Of a DNA stretch of 64,000 nucleotides, positions 24,186 through 35,831 are shown one piece after another (within the stretch, counting starts at the first letter, position 1; each line of letters opens with the position of its first letter). Below the pieces are notes generated by a model that saw only the letters and a program-made list of their open reading frames with translations, was not told the DNA's origin and did not search any database. Source of the stretch: Epiperipatus broadwayi. Its lineage: Eukaryota; Onychophora; Udeonychophora; Euonychophora; Peripatidae. Where the stretch lies: positions 10,948,876-11,012,875 of the forward strand of contig JAQFVV010006203.1 in NCBI GenBank assembly GCA_028023455.1, in the 5' to 3' direction. The position numbers and the translations under genes were made by a program.

Positions 24186-24239
24186 CTTGTATATATATAT
24201 ATCAATAAAAGACTTGTATATATATATATCAATAAAAGA
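24186..24239. repeat. 27-bp tandem duplication
   Basis: CTTGTATATATATATATCAA TAAAAGA is present twice in direct contact with no visible differences, inside a short open frame that it disrupts. Recent slippage or duplication. Confidence 0.9.
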
Positions 24240-24275
24240 AAAAAAAGCAGGACAAAGATTTTATTTATAAAACTT

Positions 24276-24892
24276 ATGTAATTAGAAGCATTTGAACTCA
24301 GGATTTTTTACTCTATTCATCCTTCACTCCATCTCAAGCAACCATTACATATGACTGCACACATGCAAAAAAATACATGAGCCCCAATATATGCATTTCA
24401 TGCAGAACCAGCACTCATGAGTTGGGCCAGATCATAATCTCCCACACACATATACAATCAGTGCTCAGTTTATATTAAGATAGCAATTCCTCAAGCTTTA
24501 ATGAACAGACTTCAATTTTTTCACTTTCCAACTATTCAACCACCCGTTTCATTGAAAAACCAATTATAATATCAAATTGAATAAAGGCTATGAGCATTCT
24601 ATCATCAGTTTTTCAATGAAAAAGGCAGTTGAATAGTTGGAATGGTGAGAATATTAAAGCCTGTCCATTAAAGTTTGAGAAATTGCTATCTTAATATAAA
24701 TGAAGCACTGACTGTATATATTGTTGGAAGATTATGAGTGGACCCAACTGATAAGTGCTGGTTCTCATAAAATTTGCATACTGGGAATTATAATATCTTT
24801 TTTGCATATGTATACTCATGGGTATCGGTTGACTGAGGTAGAGCAGAGGATTAATAAACTGAAAAATCCTGACTTCAAATTTCTCTAATTAC
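24276..24892. repeat. Inverted dimer of a SINE-like repeat
   Basis: The left arm (AATTAGAAGCATTTGAACTC ... GCAGAACCAGCACTCATGAG ... CAGTGCTCAGTTTATATTAA ... TCCAACTATTCAAC) is mirrored by the right arm (GTTGAATAGTTGGAA ... TTAATATAAATGAAGCACTG ... GTGCTGGTTCTC ... GACTTCAAATTTCTCTAATT). The outer ends carry a B-box-like TTCAAAT-TC and an A-box-like GGTAGAGCAGAGG, so each arm looks like a tRNA-related SINE joined tail to tail. The same design recurs at 48530-49375, and half an arm at 44775-44865. Confidence 0.75.
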
Positions 24893-24899
24893 ACATATA

Positions 24900-25615
24900 A
24901 GAAACATTTAGTATAAGCAAATTAAAATACTCCCTTGGAACTACAGAACTTATCCAATACACAGATTTAAATATTTTATCCATTCAACAATGTAGATTTA
25001 AATTAAATCTCACTGTGCTGCCAACAAATCATTTTCTGATACACAGAGAGGTTTAATCAAAATAGATTCGACATGTCAACTTTGCAAATATGAAGAAGAG
25101 ACCATTGAACATGTCTTTCATACATGTCAATATTAGGACCCTATTAAAAAATTTATCATAGCTTGTACCAATGTTAATCCTAAGGAAATTTTTTCAATTA
25201 AAGCCACTATAATGAGAGGACACTTCCCTGTAACCAGGATCGCAATTTTCCTTACTTTTGCCATCTGGTTACTATGATGTCAATTAATCTTCAAAAATAA
25301 TAACTGTGATTTAATCTCTACATTTTGTAAAATCATAGAGAAAATTAAAATGAGATCGAATAGTAGCCCCTATGAGAATATTTAATGATATCTGGGCAAT
25401 TTATCAGTTGCATAAAATCTGAATATTTCACCCCCAAAAATCCAAGAACTCTCAATTATGAACAATCCTTTGCAGTCACAAGCTAACCAGGTATTGCTGG
25501 AGGTTTAAACACAAGATTAATCACAGATAGCAATGCTTAATAACCATAAAAATATATTGTTTTTATATTGTATTTCTAATTGACCAATAAATTCTAATTT
25601 AAAAAAATAAACAAT
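24900..25615 (+). pseudogene. 3' end of an L1-like LINE, second copy
   Basis: The frames read KLNLTVLPTNHFL and then the zinc motif CQLCKYEEETIEHVFHTC (about 25075-25128), followed by AIWLL*CQLIFKNNN. This follows the same order as the element at 9955 (VNLTALPT, CQMCSRENESMQHFFFDC, YTVWTIRCHLIF). One frameshift and at least one stop break it. The tail TTGACCAATAAATTCTAATT then AAAAAAATAAA matches the other copy's tail. It lies directly after the inverted SINE dimer. Confidence 0.65.
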
Positions 25616-27210
25616 GTAGATGATATCAAGAATAATAGTTTACATATCTCAAGAATAACTGATGAAAAAATTTACCATTCTAAATTTTGTCTAGATTCAT
25701 TTATTACTAAATGGAAGTACTTTATCTTTGTCTGGCTTTTATCGAAATTTATTTCCAAAAGAAGATTGCAGAAGTTGGATATAATTCTTTACACCTAACA
25801 TTTAAAAATATTACTGTCAGTTTGTTATTTTATATTTGAGATATTGGAAATACTAGAAGAAATTCAACAATATGATGGAAATTTTAACCACAACTTTACT
25901 TAAAAACCAAGTAGGAATAGAATTAGATTTATCAATGGATAGTGCTTATTAATTTAATGAATTAAAAGATTAATAAAAATTAAACTATATGCAGAGAACA
26001 ATTTTCAAAACTCGAAGTAATTCCTTGAAATAATAATTATTAATTCGAATATAAGTAATAACTAGCATATCATGTAAACCGAATAATGTTCTTGATCTCA
26101 AGTGATTAATGGAGCACGAAAGTAATAAATGCATCAAATAACCGGATTTATTAATTAGACGTAATGGTTGCATATTGGATTAATCTATGAAAGATGAAGT
26201 ATATTAATGTTAGAAGATGTTTCAACTAGGAAGTCGATTATGTTTGTTTACAAACATGCAGAATTTAAAACATTTTTCTATTATTATAAAAATTTATGCA
26301 AATTAGAGTCTGATAAAAAAGATAACTGATCAATAATGAAGATAATCTGAGAATAAAATTTAGTTGGCGTAAACTTTTCTTATACAACAAAAATTAATAA
26401 AGTATGCAGAAAGGAATATAAAGTTAGGTTTAATTCCCTAATCACTTCGAATGAAATATAACAATAAGGATAGAATTGATCCAAAAGAATGCTTACAAAT
26501 TGTATACATAATTAACGAGAAGGTCCAGACTGCTCTTATATTTACTGAAAAGAATCATGGGTAAACATTCACATAAGAATAAAGTTGCACATATAATTGT
26601 TATAACCGAATCAAAAAGAATCTTGAAATGTCCATGTTTTTGGATCATGAAAGAATATTTGTTTGTGTTTTTGATCCTAGGAATATAAAAATAGTTTGCA
26701 GCAAACAATATGATAAAAAACAGGAAATAAAAGACATATAGTTTACTAACAATCCAGACTCAGCAATGAAATTAAGTCTCTAATAATATGTTACATTGTG
26801 TTTTGGAGCAAGCACACACACACACACAAATCAAATTATTTCCAATAGTACATTAATGGTCTATTTAAATAAATCATACAATATAATATAAAATATCTTT
26901 ATATAACAGCAAGAATTGTATGTATATAATAACAATAATAATACAGAAAAGTTCTTTTAGGCAAATATTGATTTTTGCCCTTTTCAAAGTATTGAAACTA
27001 TTTTACAATTTCAATCTACATTGCATACATAGCAACATCTATGTCTTTTATATAAAATTAACTAGAACCTATTATAACAATGGTACAATATGTACAAGGA
27101 AGAAACAACACCCTGTATAAATGTATACTATATAATTTTTCATTCATTTATCATTAGCCAATTATTAGTTAAATTAATAGATGTTTTATATATATCATAC
27201 AATTATATTT
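25616..27210. other. AT-rich stretch, no gene recognised
   Basis: No coding or repeat structure I can support apart from a short (CA)n at 26814-26828. Minus-strand open frames at 25985-26173 and 26493-26708 have no recognisable motifs. Confidence 0.45.
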
Positions 27211-27463
27211 ATTGCTTATAATAACTTCTTTCATATACACTTTAATGCAAACAAATTTTCTTTAAAAACTTCTTTATTTTTCTTACAGTTTCATCAGAGC
27301 TTTTCATACTTCATCTGCTTTAATTAAAAAAGCTCTGATGAAGATTGCTGGATAGTCGAAACTGTAAGGAAAATAAAGAACTTTTTTAAAATAAAATAAA
27401 GAAGTTTTTTAAGAAAATTTGTTTGCATTAAAGTATATATGAAAGAAGTTATTATAAGCAATA
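27211..27463. repeat. Foldback terminal repeat of the PLE, proximal
   Basis: Left arm TTGCTTATAATAACTTCTTT ... TTAATGCAAACAAATTTTCTT ... TTTTCTTACAGTTTCATCAG pairs with the right arm CTGATGA ... GAAACTGTAAGG ... AAGAAAATTTGTTTGCATTAA ... GTTATTATAAGCAA. The right arm carries an extra hairpin (27342-27357) that the left arm lacks, so the two arms differ by a precise ~17-base insertion or deletion. Confidence 0.8.
27335..27362 (+). ncRNA. Hammerhead-ribozyme-like core
   Basis: CTGATGA, then A plus GATTG-CTGGA-TAGTC (stem II with two G-U pairs), then CGAAAC. These are the CUGANGA and GAAA boxes of a hammerhead around a short stem II. After GAAA, ACTGTAAGG pairs with upstream CTTACAGT as stem III would, leaving T as the nucleotide before a possible cleavage site. 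However TCATCAG next to that site can pair with the core itself, so activity is doubtful. Confidence 0.38.
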
Positions 27464-27559
27464 TATATATATATATTATTAAGATATGCAAAGAAAGTAA
27501 AAGAGAAGAATAAGAGTATATACTTCTAATTATGTTTTTTGTAATTAATGTAATTGATT

Positions 27560-28205
27560 CCATATGTCTTCCTTCTATTAGGTTCTTTAATATAGTTTAA
27601 AGGTTTTATATTTTTTACAAAATCTATTTTATGTCAAATTTAAATAATGAACATATAAGGCAGATTTATTATATCTTTTATTAATTGTATTACTATATTC
27701 TTTTGCTCTTTTATCTAATTGTTTCCCTATATGTTCCTAACAAATCATACTGCAATTTCCTCAAATAATTTATATACAATTCCTTTTTTTATATTTCATA
27801 TCATCTCTTATTTTATAATTACCTATGAATTTGTCAATATTTTTGCTAATTGACCATCGTATGTTAATGCTTTTGCTTATATAACTTTACTTTTTAATAA
27901 TGTATGATCAATTTTAGGAAAAGATGAAAGTTTTATCCATTCTTTATTATTTTTCAAGCTGCTATTATTATAATTTATAATACAATTATTATTAATATTT
28001 AAATTAGGTGATTTATAATTAAAAAGTATATTTTCAATACTCTTAGGGTTATATCCATAATTTTTGTATAATTCAATAAATTGTTCATTTTGTATCTATC
28101 ATTTTTAAGTTTAAATTTTTTAATAATTTCCATGTTTTGTATATGGTCCAACATATTGTTATCTAAATATTTGCCTTTTGAATATGGTCTGCAATAAGAA
28201 TGCAT
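27560..28205 (-). pseudogene. Penelope GIY-YIG endonuclease relic
   Basis: On the minus strand about 28100-28040 reads FIELYKNYGYNPKSIENIL, like the linker after Penelope RT. At about 27775-27745 a frame reads GIVYKL, the 'GIY' box. It is followed after frameshifts by HIGKQLDKRAKEYSNTINKR (27740-27680), matching 'YIGKT.R.L..R.KEH', and by YNKSALYVHYLN, matching 'SAL..H....H' of the family. Several stops and shifts break it. The RT motifs expected upstream are absent. The protein would nick target DNA for integration; this copy cannot. Confidence 0.68.
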
Positions 28206-28593
28206 TTAAGGATTCAATTATTAAGAATTTTAGAAATTTTCCATCTTTTGTAAAAAGCATTTATATTAAAGGTCAAAATTATCAATTCAGAATATAATGT
28301 CCATTGATGAGGAAAATCATAAAAAAAGGTTAGAAAATGAATACCACATATGATGACACTTCAAATAATGACAATAATTTAGCAAGCTTAATATAATCAT
28401 ATAACTCTTTATTCTATGTCTTTTTCAGTCTTATAGATATTGAATTGATGTCAGATCTGTATACTTATGCAAGCAAGCTGGCTTAGTTTCAAAAAATTTA
28501 AACTGCTTTTAAATTTTGAAGAGTTAATTTGATAATACTAAAGTAAATTCTCTTATTCTTCTCTTTCACTTTCTTTGCGTATCTTCATATAAT

Positions 28594-28813
28594 CATATAT
28601 ATTACTTATAACACTTTTTCCATATACACTTTAATGCAACAATTTTTCTTAAAAACTTCTTTTTTTAATTGTCATTTTAGTTAAAGCAGAGAAGAAGATA
28701 GAGCTCTGATGAAGACTGCTGGACAGTCAAAACTGTAAGGAAAATAAAGAAGTTTTTAAGAAAAATTGTTGCATTAAAGTGTATATGGAAAAAGTGTTAT
28801 AAGTAATATATAT
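28594..28813. repeat. Foldback terminal repeat of the PLE, distal
   Basis: Left arm TATATTACTTATAACACTTT ... TTAATGCAACAATTTTTCTT pairs with right arm AAGAAAAATTGTTGCATTAA ... AAGTGTTATAAGTAATATA. It is the same family as 27211-27463 but opposed to it across the element. The inner part of the left arm has diverged, so the two halves of the core no longer pair. Confidence 0.8.
28706..28733 (+). ncRNA. Hammerhead-like core, second copy
   Basis: CTGATGA, A, then GACTG-CTGGA-CAGTC, a perfect five-base stem II, then AAAAC. Compared with the copy at 27335 the stem has changed T-G to C-G and G-T to G-C, which keeps pairing. The GAAA box has become AAAA (G12 lost), so this copy should be inactive. 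Confidence 0.33.
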
Positions 28814-31800
28814 GACTAAAGTAAATAATAAGTGCTTGATGGATAAACTTAGATTGCTTTTAAAAAAATCCAGTCACTCTAGATCCATATCCAAAAAAAC
28901 TTCTCACTGATGAAGTCTGTAGATAAGGATATAACAGCACAGGAATAGGGTTTATAAAGCACTGCTATCCACCATTTACTGCCCATGACTACACAAGCTT
29001 ACAGTAGAAGTAGTGTAGATATGGGTTTGTTACTGAGAATACCTAAATATTGATGCATACTTTGTATTCTATGTGGTGAATTATGTAGAATTTTATTACT
29101 GGAATAAAAAATCTAGCACTAAATATCTCAAAACTTGAAAAGTATCACAAATTTTTAATGATGGTTGATGCATTATATTTAAAATAATCTTATACTATTA
29201 TCTACCATTTAGTAATAATAAAATGTTGATCTTTAAATAGTTATTCGCAAAGCAAAAAAAACCTTCAATAACTCTCCTGAGAAAAACAGTCAAGAAAAAA
29301 GTTAGTCTAACTCATGGGAGTTTAGTAGATTTCAATCTTTGTTTTACTATTTAGTTAAAAATGGATGAACATACATTTATCACATAATAATTGGATAGTT
29401 AATTGGGTTATCTGTGGGTCAATCAGTAAAAAGATAAAGCATCAACCTATTAGAAATCCAAAATGAAATGGTTAAATACAAATATTGAATATAATATGAT
29501 CTAAAGTTAAATTTATTCTCATACTTTTTTCTTGTAAATATCTTCTTGCATATATGCAGTATGATGTTTAATAAAGTTTTATTTAAAATATATATAAATA
29601 GTAAACTTTGATTATACCATTACAAATATAAAAAAACAAGTGTCATATGCTTATTAAAATAATTAACTGAACATTATTTTGTTTAATATTTTTGTATTTG
29701 TTAATTAATCAGTTTCACATAAAATATATAATACCATAATTGTGTGATAACATTTCTATTGTCTGAAAATAACAGAATGTTCAAAGATACTTAATATATA
29801 AAGTTCAGATTATTTTGTCATCAGATGCTTAAATCTTTGCATATAAGATGAAGATATGTCTACCAAAATAAATGTATATTGATAGGTTTAACAGCTAAAT
29901 ACTTAAAACATATTTATAATAGAGTGCACTAAAATTTATGTTTTTATAGTAATTTTTTAAAAATCTGTAACACTTGGTTTCAAACTCTGGCCTAAATAAC
30001 AATTTTTAACTATAGATAATAGCATGTTTTTAAAACACACATATAGATTCAGTATCTACTGCATATACATATCAGATATTATAAGCCTATTAAAACAAAT
30101 AAATTTATAATAGAGAAATTAGAAGAATTATTATTTTTCATATTTTTTATTAACTGATTTTAAGATTTTTATTTCTTAAGTGATAATGTGAGAATTCCAA
30201 ACATTATTGTAAATAATAAAATTTATAGTTTGTTAAGGTTAGTTGTAAAAATGTGAGAAAAAAATATAAAAAATAATAAAGTAAATAATATTTTCCTCCT
30301 TTCTTTAGTAATTTCATTTATTTACTAGTTTTAATTTTTTTAAAAAAGTAATAAGAAAGATGAATAGCTAAATTTTTAAGTAATGGTTATCAGTTTTTAA
30401 AAGAAAATGATATTGTAACATTTTGTTAAAGAATGTTATTTTTTATTTAATTAAAGATGAATTTTTCTTTTTCTTTTAATGTATTTTTCAAATCAAAGTA
30501 TAATTAAAGAATTATACTGTTTTTTGATAGTTAAGAAAAAAAAATAACTACAGAGGAATTTCAATAATTAAGATTAGATTTTTTTTAATTAAAAAAAGGA
30601 GAAATAATCTTTTTGTAAAAATATACTAAAGTGGGAAGGGTTTAATGCTGTCATGTCTGAGATAATATGTGTTGCAGATACAAGATTATTTAAAAAAGAT
30701 AGGGGACAGGTTAATGCATTAGACTTTAATAAAAGCTGTAGCAGCCCAGCTGTAAAGGAAACAGACAGAAGTTAAGTTTTTATTCTGAAATAAGACTAAC
30801 CTTACTATTGTTTTAAAAAATGTTTTTTAAAATGAATTTGGAAAAAACAATGTGCTAAGCATTAGTTAAAAGCTGAACATTACCAAACATCATTATGTAA
30901 ACAGTTCACTAGAAAAAATGTAAAAGAATACCCTTGGAAAATATCTGCAACAACCTTTGTATTCCAGCCAAAGGCATGACTGCCTCAGTCTGTGTTAGCC
31001 AGATTACAAACTTACATTAGAAAATGGATAAATTCAGCCTGTACTAACCTGAAAATTATTATATTGTAAAATGGATAAATTTAGCCATGTTTAACTACTT
31101 TGCATGAACACAATGGAAATTTGAAGCTATCGAAGGAAAATGTTAATGGAAGAATTTCTGATTGTTAAATATGAACATTTGGAGAAACTAGTAGGCAAAG
31201 CTGACCTGAAAAGAAAATTAAAATTATAAATTCAAAAAAGAACTCAAAAGAATGAAACCATGTTAATATAATGGATTGTAGTGTGCACAGCTACATTTAT
31301 AGATCATTTTTAATATAAATAATAATTAATAGTTGTAAATAATTCTATTTAAGTTATTTTAAAACATGGTTTTTTATTTTTTTTATTTTTCTTACAAAAT
31401 AGTAATTAAGGATGTGTGACCTTTCCATTTTCATAAAAAAATAAAGATTTTAATTAATCTTAAATTTTAACTTTATTGTGAAATGTTGTTTTTTCAGTTT
31501 TAATCATTGAAAAGGAAAATAACTCTATCAATTAAAAATTAATGAATGTGGTATTAAAAATCAATTGAATAATCTTATTTTGTATATGAAATTATATTTT
31601 TTGATAAAAATGTATTAGGCTTGGAATTATATTGTTATATCTTTTTCATATTTATTAATTGATTAGTTAATTTCATTTAATAATTGTTAAAATAATAATG
31701 TTTATGTCTTTATTTCTCCAGCTATCTGTTCTATGAAATAGTAGTATGTGACTTGATTTTATTATATCACAGTGTTTGTAAGGGATTTATGCATTATCCC

Positions 31801-34100
31801 AGTAAATCTATTTAAATTAGATCAAGCATATATATTTATTTTTCTTGTGCACTGTCACAGTTCCTAAGGTCCTTGTGATCCTGATCTTACTCTAGAGGAA
31901 TAACAGTTAATTTATTTGTATGTGGGATGTATATTTGTGGTTATACATACAGATATGGATGGTGCAAAGGCTAATCTTATCTTTAAAATTCATTCACTAC
32001 ACTTTATTTACAAATTACAAATTAGTTTAAGTTGGCTTATACACTCATTATGTATCAGGATTCCAGCATTATTTTTTATGATGGATACTTTAACACTTAA
32101 ACATTTGCATATAATGTTGTAAGTTTGGCATTGGATATAAGATAACTAGCCTGTTTATACTTTTTGGATCTGATCACAATGAATGACTGTTGACTATTCT
32201 TGTTTAATGCTGATGATGTAACTTATTATTATAGAAATAACTACTTATTTTTATTAAATGTTGATGCTTTCATGCTCCTTTTATATTTATTTATTTTATA
32301 TTTGTTCAGTGACTATTAATTCATTGATAATTGAGATGCTTAAGATATTATTTGGGGATGATGATGAATGTCTTTTACCCATATTTACCCATTATTTACA
32401 TACTGCTACAATGTGCATATGATGTAAACATGTTGTTATATATGTACAATGAGATCTGATACAACAAAAGCATATAGAATAAAAAAAACAGCACAACAAA
32501 CCCTTTTTCTGACTAAATCACAATATATACAGCAAATGCAAATATATACAATAAACTCTATTTCAAGCAACGAAGGTCTTATATATTTTAAAAAAAATAT
32601 TCCCTTATATGGTGTACTGGAACAATTTTAACAATGGGTCACAAAAGCAAAAATTGAAAGCTGTTTAATATTCACATAAAAAAAAAAAATTTAGAAGTGA
32701 AATTATGATAACAATCATGGAAGTCTAAATAATAAACAATCATTGGACACCATTGGTTGAAATAGCAGTAATGGCTGATATAAAAATTATGTGTGAGACA
32801 TTTCAGAGCACTGCTGCATTGAATATCATCTTCATTTGTGATCTTATTTTCATTTCATTTTCTTCTGCAATTTGTTTATATTTATTAGTTCTTATTTGTT
32901 TCCATTTTTTTTTTATCTTGACAACAGAAAAATAGATGAAAAAATTGATCAAGATTGAATTTTTTTTAAAAAAGAAATCATTTCTAAAAGAGAAAGCAAT
33001 AAAATTGATCATAATTTAAGTTCTGAATATGGTATGGATAAATCATTGATTTACACTAATTTTAAAAAGTGACAAAATTTAGAAATATTCAGGTAGTGAA
33101 AGGAATTTCTAGAATGAGTAGTTTTCATTGTACCACAAAAGAACAAATGAGAACTTTTGCTAAGTATGGATTAATCAAAAGCCAATGGGAAATGTTAGCG
33201 TAATAAGAATCATTTATGAAAAAGTCAAGCAATTGAAGAATTTTTTGTTATCTTCACAAGTGTTGTTTCTGCAAAGGAGTTTATTGCCAGTAAACTCACT
33301 GGAATCAGAAATGAAAATAAATGCAGTTTTACAAAGTACGGTGAGGTAGTTAGTGCAGATAAAATCATTGATGAACATTATATTGCAAGAAAGTGGACAT
33401 TCTAATGTCATCAATTTGTGATTTTTTTAAAAATTTATAAGTTTGTTTCTGTTTTAATTTTATACTTTTAGAAGATGAAATTTTGGTTTTTAAAATCTAA
33501 CTGCACAGTATTATTTACACCAATTGGTTTTATCCATAGTTTTATATTTATATTTTTGAATTTTTCTGCTAAATGGTTGTTTAAAAATGTAATTTTGTCT
33601 AGAATATAGACCTGAATGAATTACTGTTAAACCTATGTATTTCACTATAAGTTGCAAGGAACAGAAATTTTATATTCCTGGAACCAAATAATTTGTTGTT
33701 CTATACTCCACTATGTATATGTAAACAAAGTAAACTCAGACAAAAAGTCATTGTTGACTACTAGTAAATGTTTAGCTTTGGACTATCAATTAAACGTGTG
33801 GTTTCCTAGCAACATCATTTGCTGAACTACAGGGAAATTCTCCACTTATTCCTTTGTTTCTTTTATTAATCTATAAAAATGAGTAATTTATTAAATATAT
33901 ATATAGATGTGTGTGCATACTGATCATACATTATGAACTAAATAAACAATTAAAATGTAGAAAATTACTTCCTTTTTTTTTACTACTATCTAATTTTTAT
34001 TTAATATAACTGTACAAATGTTATAATTACATAACCTGAAAATAATGATATGGAAATTATGATTTGGGATGAGACCTATTTGTGTGCGTGCAGTGTATGT
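28814..34100. other. Long AT-rich stretch with little structure
   Basis: No gene I can name. 30640-31310 has more complex sequence (AATAAAAGCTGTAGCAGCCC, and two versions of AAAATGGATAAATT-AGCC 60 bases apart) and may be part of an unrecognised repeat or LTR. 33220-33402 holds a modest open frame treated separately. If the exon at 20029 is real, this lies in intron. Confidence 0.4.
33220..33405 (+). other. Unidentified 61-codon open frame, possible coding relic
   Basis: Stop to stop on the + strand, with residues such as EEFFVIFTSVVSAKEFIASK and KYGEVVSADKIIDEHY. The composition is more protein-like than chance frames nearby, but no ATG opens it early, no splice sites stand out and I recognise no family. 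A second short frame just upstream (about 33115-33201, MSSFHCTTKEQMRTFAKYGL) may belong to it. Possibly the end of a decayed transposon gene. Confidence 0.22.
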
Positions 34101-34289
34101 GTAATAAAAATATAATAGCTAAATAGCTGATGTTTCAGTACAATTCCTCAGAGCTTCATCTTTCTCAAATCATAAGAATGTGTTTAGTGAGATTTAAAAT
34201 CATTATATACATAAACATTAAAAGTCTAAAGCTAAACTAGTCAATAAATAATCATAATTATCCCAAATTCACAACTAAACCATACTAGC

Positions 34290-34472
34290 CAAACAACAAC
34301 ATCTCTAAAACACCAACAATGGTTTCACCACTACAAGCAGACAACTAAACCCGACCAGCCAAAGAAAATAACCTCTACAACACAAACAATGGTTTCATCG
34401 CTATAAGCAGACTTCTCTGCTTGTAGTGGTGAAATCATTATTTGTGTTTTAGAGTTTATTTTCTTTGGCTAG
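34290..34472. repeat. Direct repeat plus inverted copy (~70-bp unit)
   Basis: ACTAAACCATACTAGCCAAA ... AACAATGGTTTCACCACTAC AAGCAGACA repeats as ACTAAACCCGACCAGCCAAA ... AACAATGGTTTCATCGCTAT AAGCAGA. A third copy then follows in reverse as TCTGCTTGTAGTGGTGAAAT ... CTTTGGCTAGT. The last two form a hairpin with only CTTC as loop. Two forward units and one inverted unit in a row is an unusual arrangement. Confidence 0.75.
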
Positions 34473-34496
34473 TATTTTTTTTAAATATATATATAT

Positions 34497-34567
34497 CAAA
34501 TGTGTTGACTTGAACCTGGGCCATCTGCTTGGAAGGCAGCTATGCTACCCACTAGGCCACCAATGCT
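34497..34567 (-). pseudogene. tRNA-Gly(UCC)-like SINE head
   Basis: The minus strand reads GCATTGGTGGCCTAGTGGGT, then CTGC-CTTCCAA-GCAG, a four-base anticodon stem with loop CTTCCAA and anticodon TCC (glycine). CCCAGGTTCAAGTC follows, with the B-box GGTTCAAGTC. The acceptor 3' strand is missing, so it is not a working tRNA. The upstream TAGTCAA and downstream CAACACATTTGA resemble the flanks of the tRNA-Val-like SINE at 17208, suggesting one SINE family. Confidence 0.55.
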
Positions 34568-34599
34568 TGACTACTTTGAGGTAATTTTGATTATACATA

Positions 34600-35390
34600 C
34601 AATTTATGAATATAAATACATAAAAGCAATTAACACTTAAACAATATCATTATCAAAACAATCAGTAATCTCAATTTAAAACAAAACAACACTCTCCATA
34701 TAGTAGTGCCATCTTGTGCTAACAAGAGCAATCAATGGATGCCAGAAGGCTTGTGCATAAAATCCCTATCTAGTGCCTACTCATCCAACATCCCCAGACT
34801 AGTTTCTGGCTTGTGGCCTTCATCAGTGAGGAGCCTTGGATCTGAGAGCACTGCACCTAGATCTTGATCATGTGATGTTTAGTGGTTTAATCTCAATTTG
34901 TTGTTAAACCAATTTTTTTTAACAACAAAGGTGGAAATCCACCTTTATCTATTATCTAATAAGTTTATATAGACACTAAAGATTGCAACTTGATTACAGA
35001 GAATGAAATTATTAATTCCTAGAAGTTAAAAAAAACCTCATTAAACAGGTAAAATATAATCTGTTCTGAAATGAGATTAACAATTATATCTTTCAAACTG
35101 CAATTATAAGTTGCAAATTGCACTCCAGCTATGTATTAATTAGATAATAAAGCTAATAATCCTCAAGGCTAAATAGGTTTATAAATGTACATACATGAAA
35201 ACAGCCAATACTTAAATAATACTAATATCAATAACAATCAATAATCTTAATCAGTTGTCAAGGCAACTTCCTTTTAAGAATAAAGATGGAAATCCACTTT
35301 TATTTATGATCTAATAAGTTTATGTAGACACTAAGATTACAACTTGACTACAGAGAGTGAAATTATTTTTAAATAATATTACTGAATTAG
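34600..35390. repeat. Diverged long direct repeat, period ~360-570 bp
   Basis: 34925-35015 (GGTGGAAATCCACCTTTATC ... ATAAGTTTATATAGACACTA ... ACAGAGAATGAAATTATT) returns at 35287-35375 with few changes. The part at 34605-34680 (ATAAATACATAAAAGCAATT...ATCAATAATCTCAAT-like) returns at 35178-35255. The block looks like two staggered copies of one repeat. Confidence 0.6.
34680..34895 (+). repeat. Dispersed repeat shared with the window's 3' end
   Basis: ACTCTCCATATAGTAGTGCC ... CAATCAATGGATGCCAGAAG ... CCCTATCTAGTGCCTACTCA ... GATCATGTGATGTTTAGTGG matches, in reverse complement, the block at 63395-63570. Interior additions differ (the CATCCCCAGACTAG... part is only here). The strong shared order makes a common family certain; its class is unknown. 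Confidence 0.65.
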
Positions 35391-35831
35391 CTCTTAAGAT
35401 TTTTGTTATTACAAAAAAAGATTTTACCATTTTGTTGTATATATTTTTGTTTCGGATATATTTAATATGTGAAAATGAAATTATCGAAGTGTAAAAAAAT
35501 TATAAAATTCAATATATAAAAATTTGCAGTTCATATATATATATATATTGATTAATAGAGAATATAATACTGCTTTTGTGATAATTATAGAATACTTTTT
35601 GCAATTATAAATTTATTTATGATGCAATGCATATTATATGTAGCTCTAAATATGCATCAGGATGGTTATGCATTTTTGCATTTATATTCACACATTTTTT
35701 AAATATTGTTATTGCAATGGGCTCCCTACACCCATGTAAATATATATTAAATATAATTTGATAAATACTAAAATAAGAGTAGAGTTAATGCCATAATATT
35801 TATTTATATAAATATTAATACATATTAATAA

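Larger units (their letters stand above)
27211..28813 (-). mobile_element. Penelope-like element remnant with foldback ends
   Basis: A 1.6-kb unit. At each end is a foldback block (27211-27463 and 28594-28813) of one family. Just inside them, 27478-27522 (AAGATATGCAAAGAAAGTAA) is matched in reverse by 28553-28592 (TTCACTTTCTTTGCGTATCT), so the ends are inverted copies. Between them, on the minus strand, is a degraded Penelope-type C-terminal region with a GIY-YIG endonuclease. Penelope elements are known for complex terminal repeats in direct or inverted order and for hammerhead motifs in those repeats, both of which are seen here. The RT is missing, so this is an internally deleted or 5'-truncated copy. 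Confidence 0.62.

Noticed and set aside
34126-34165. Hammerhead ribozyme on the minus strand
   Set aside because: The CTGAGGA and GAAAC boxes are present, but the sequence between them forms no real stem II; kept only as a possible family trace.
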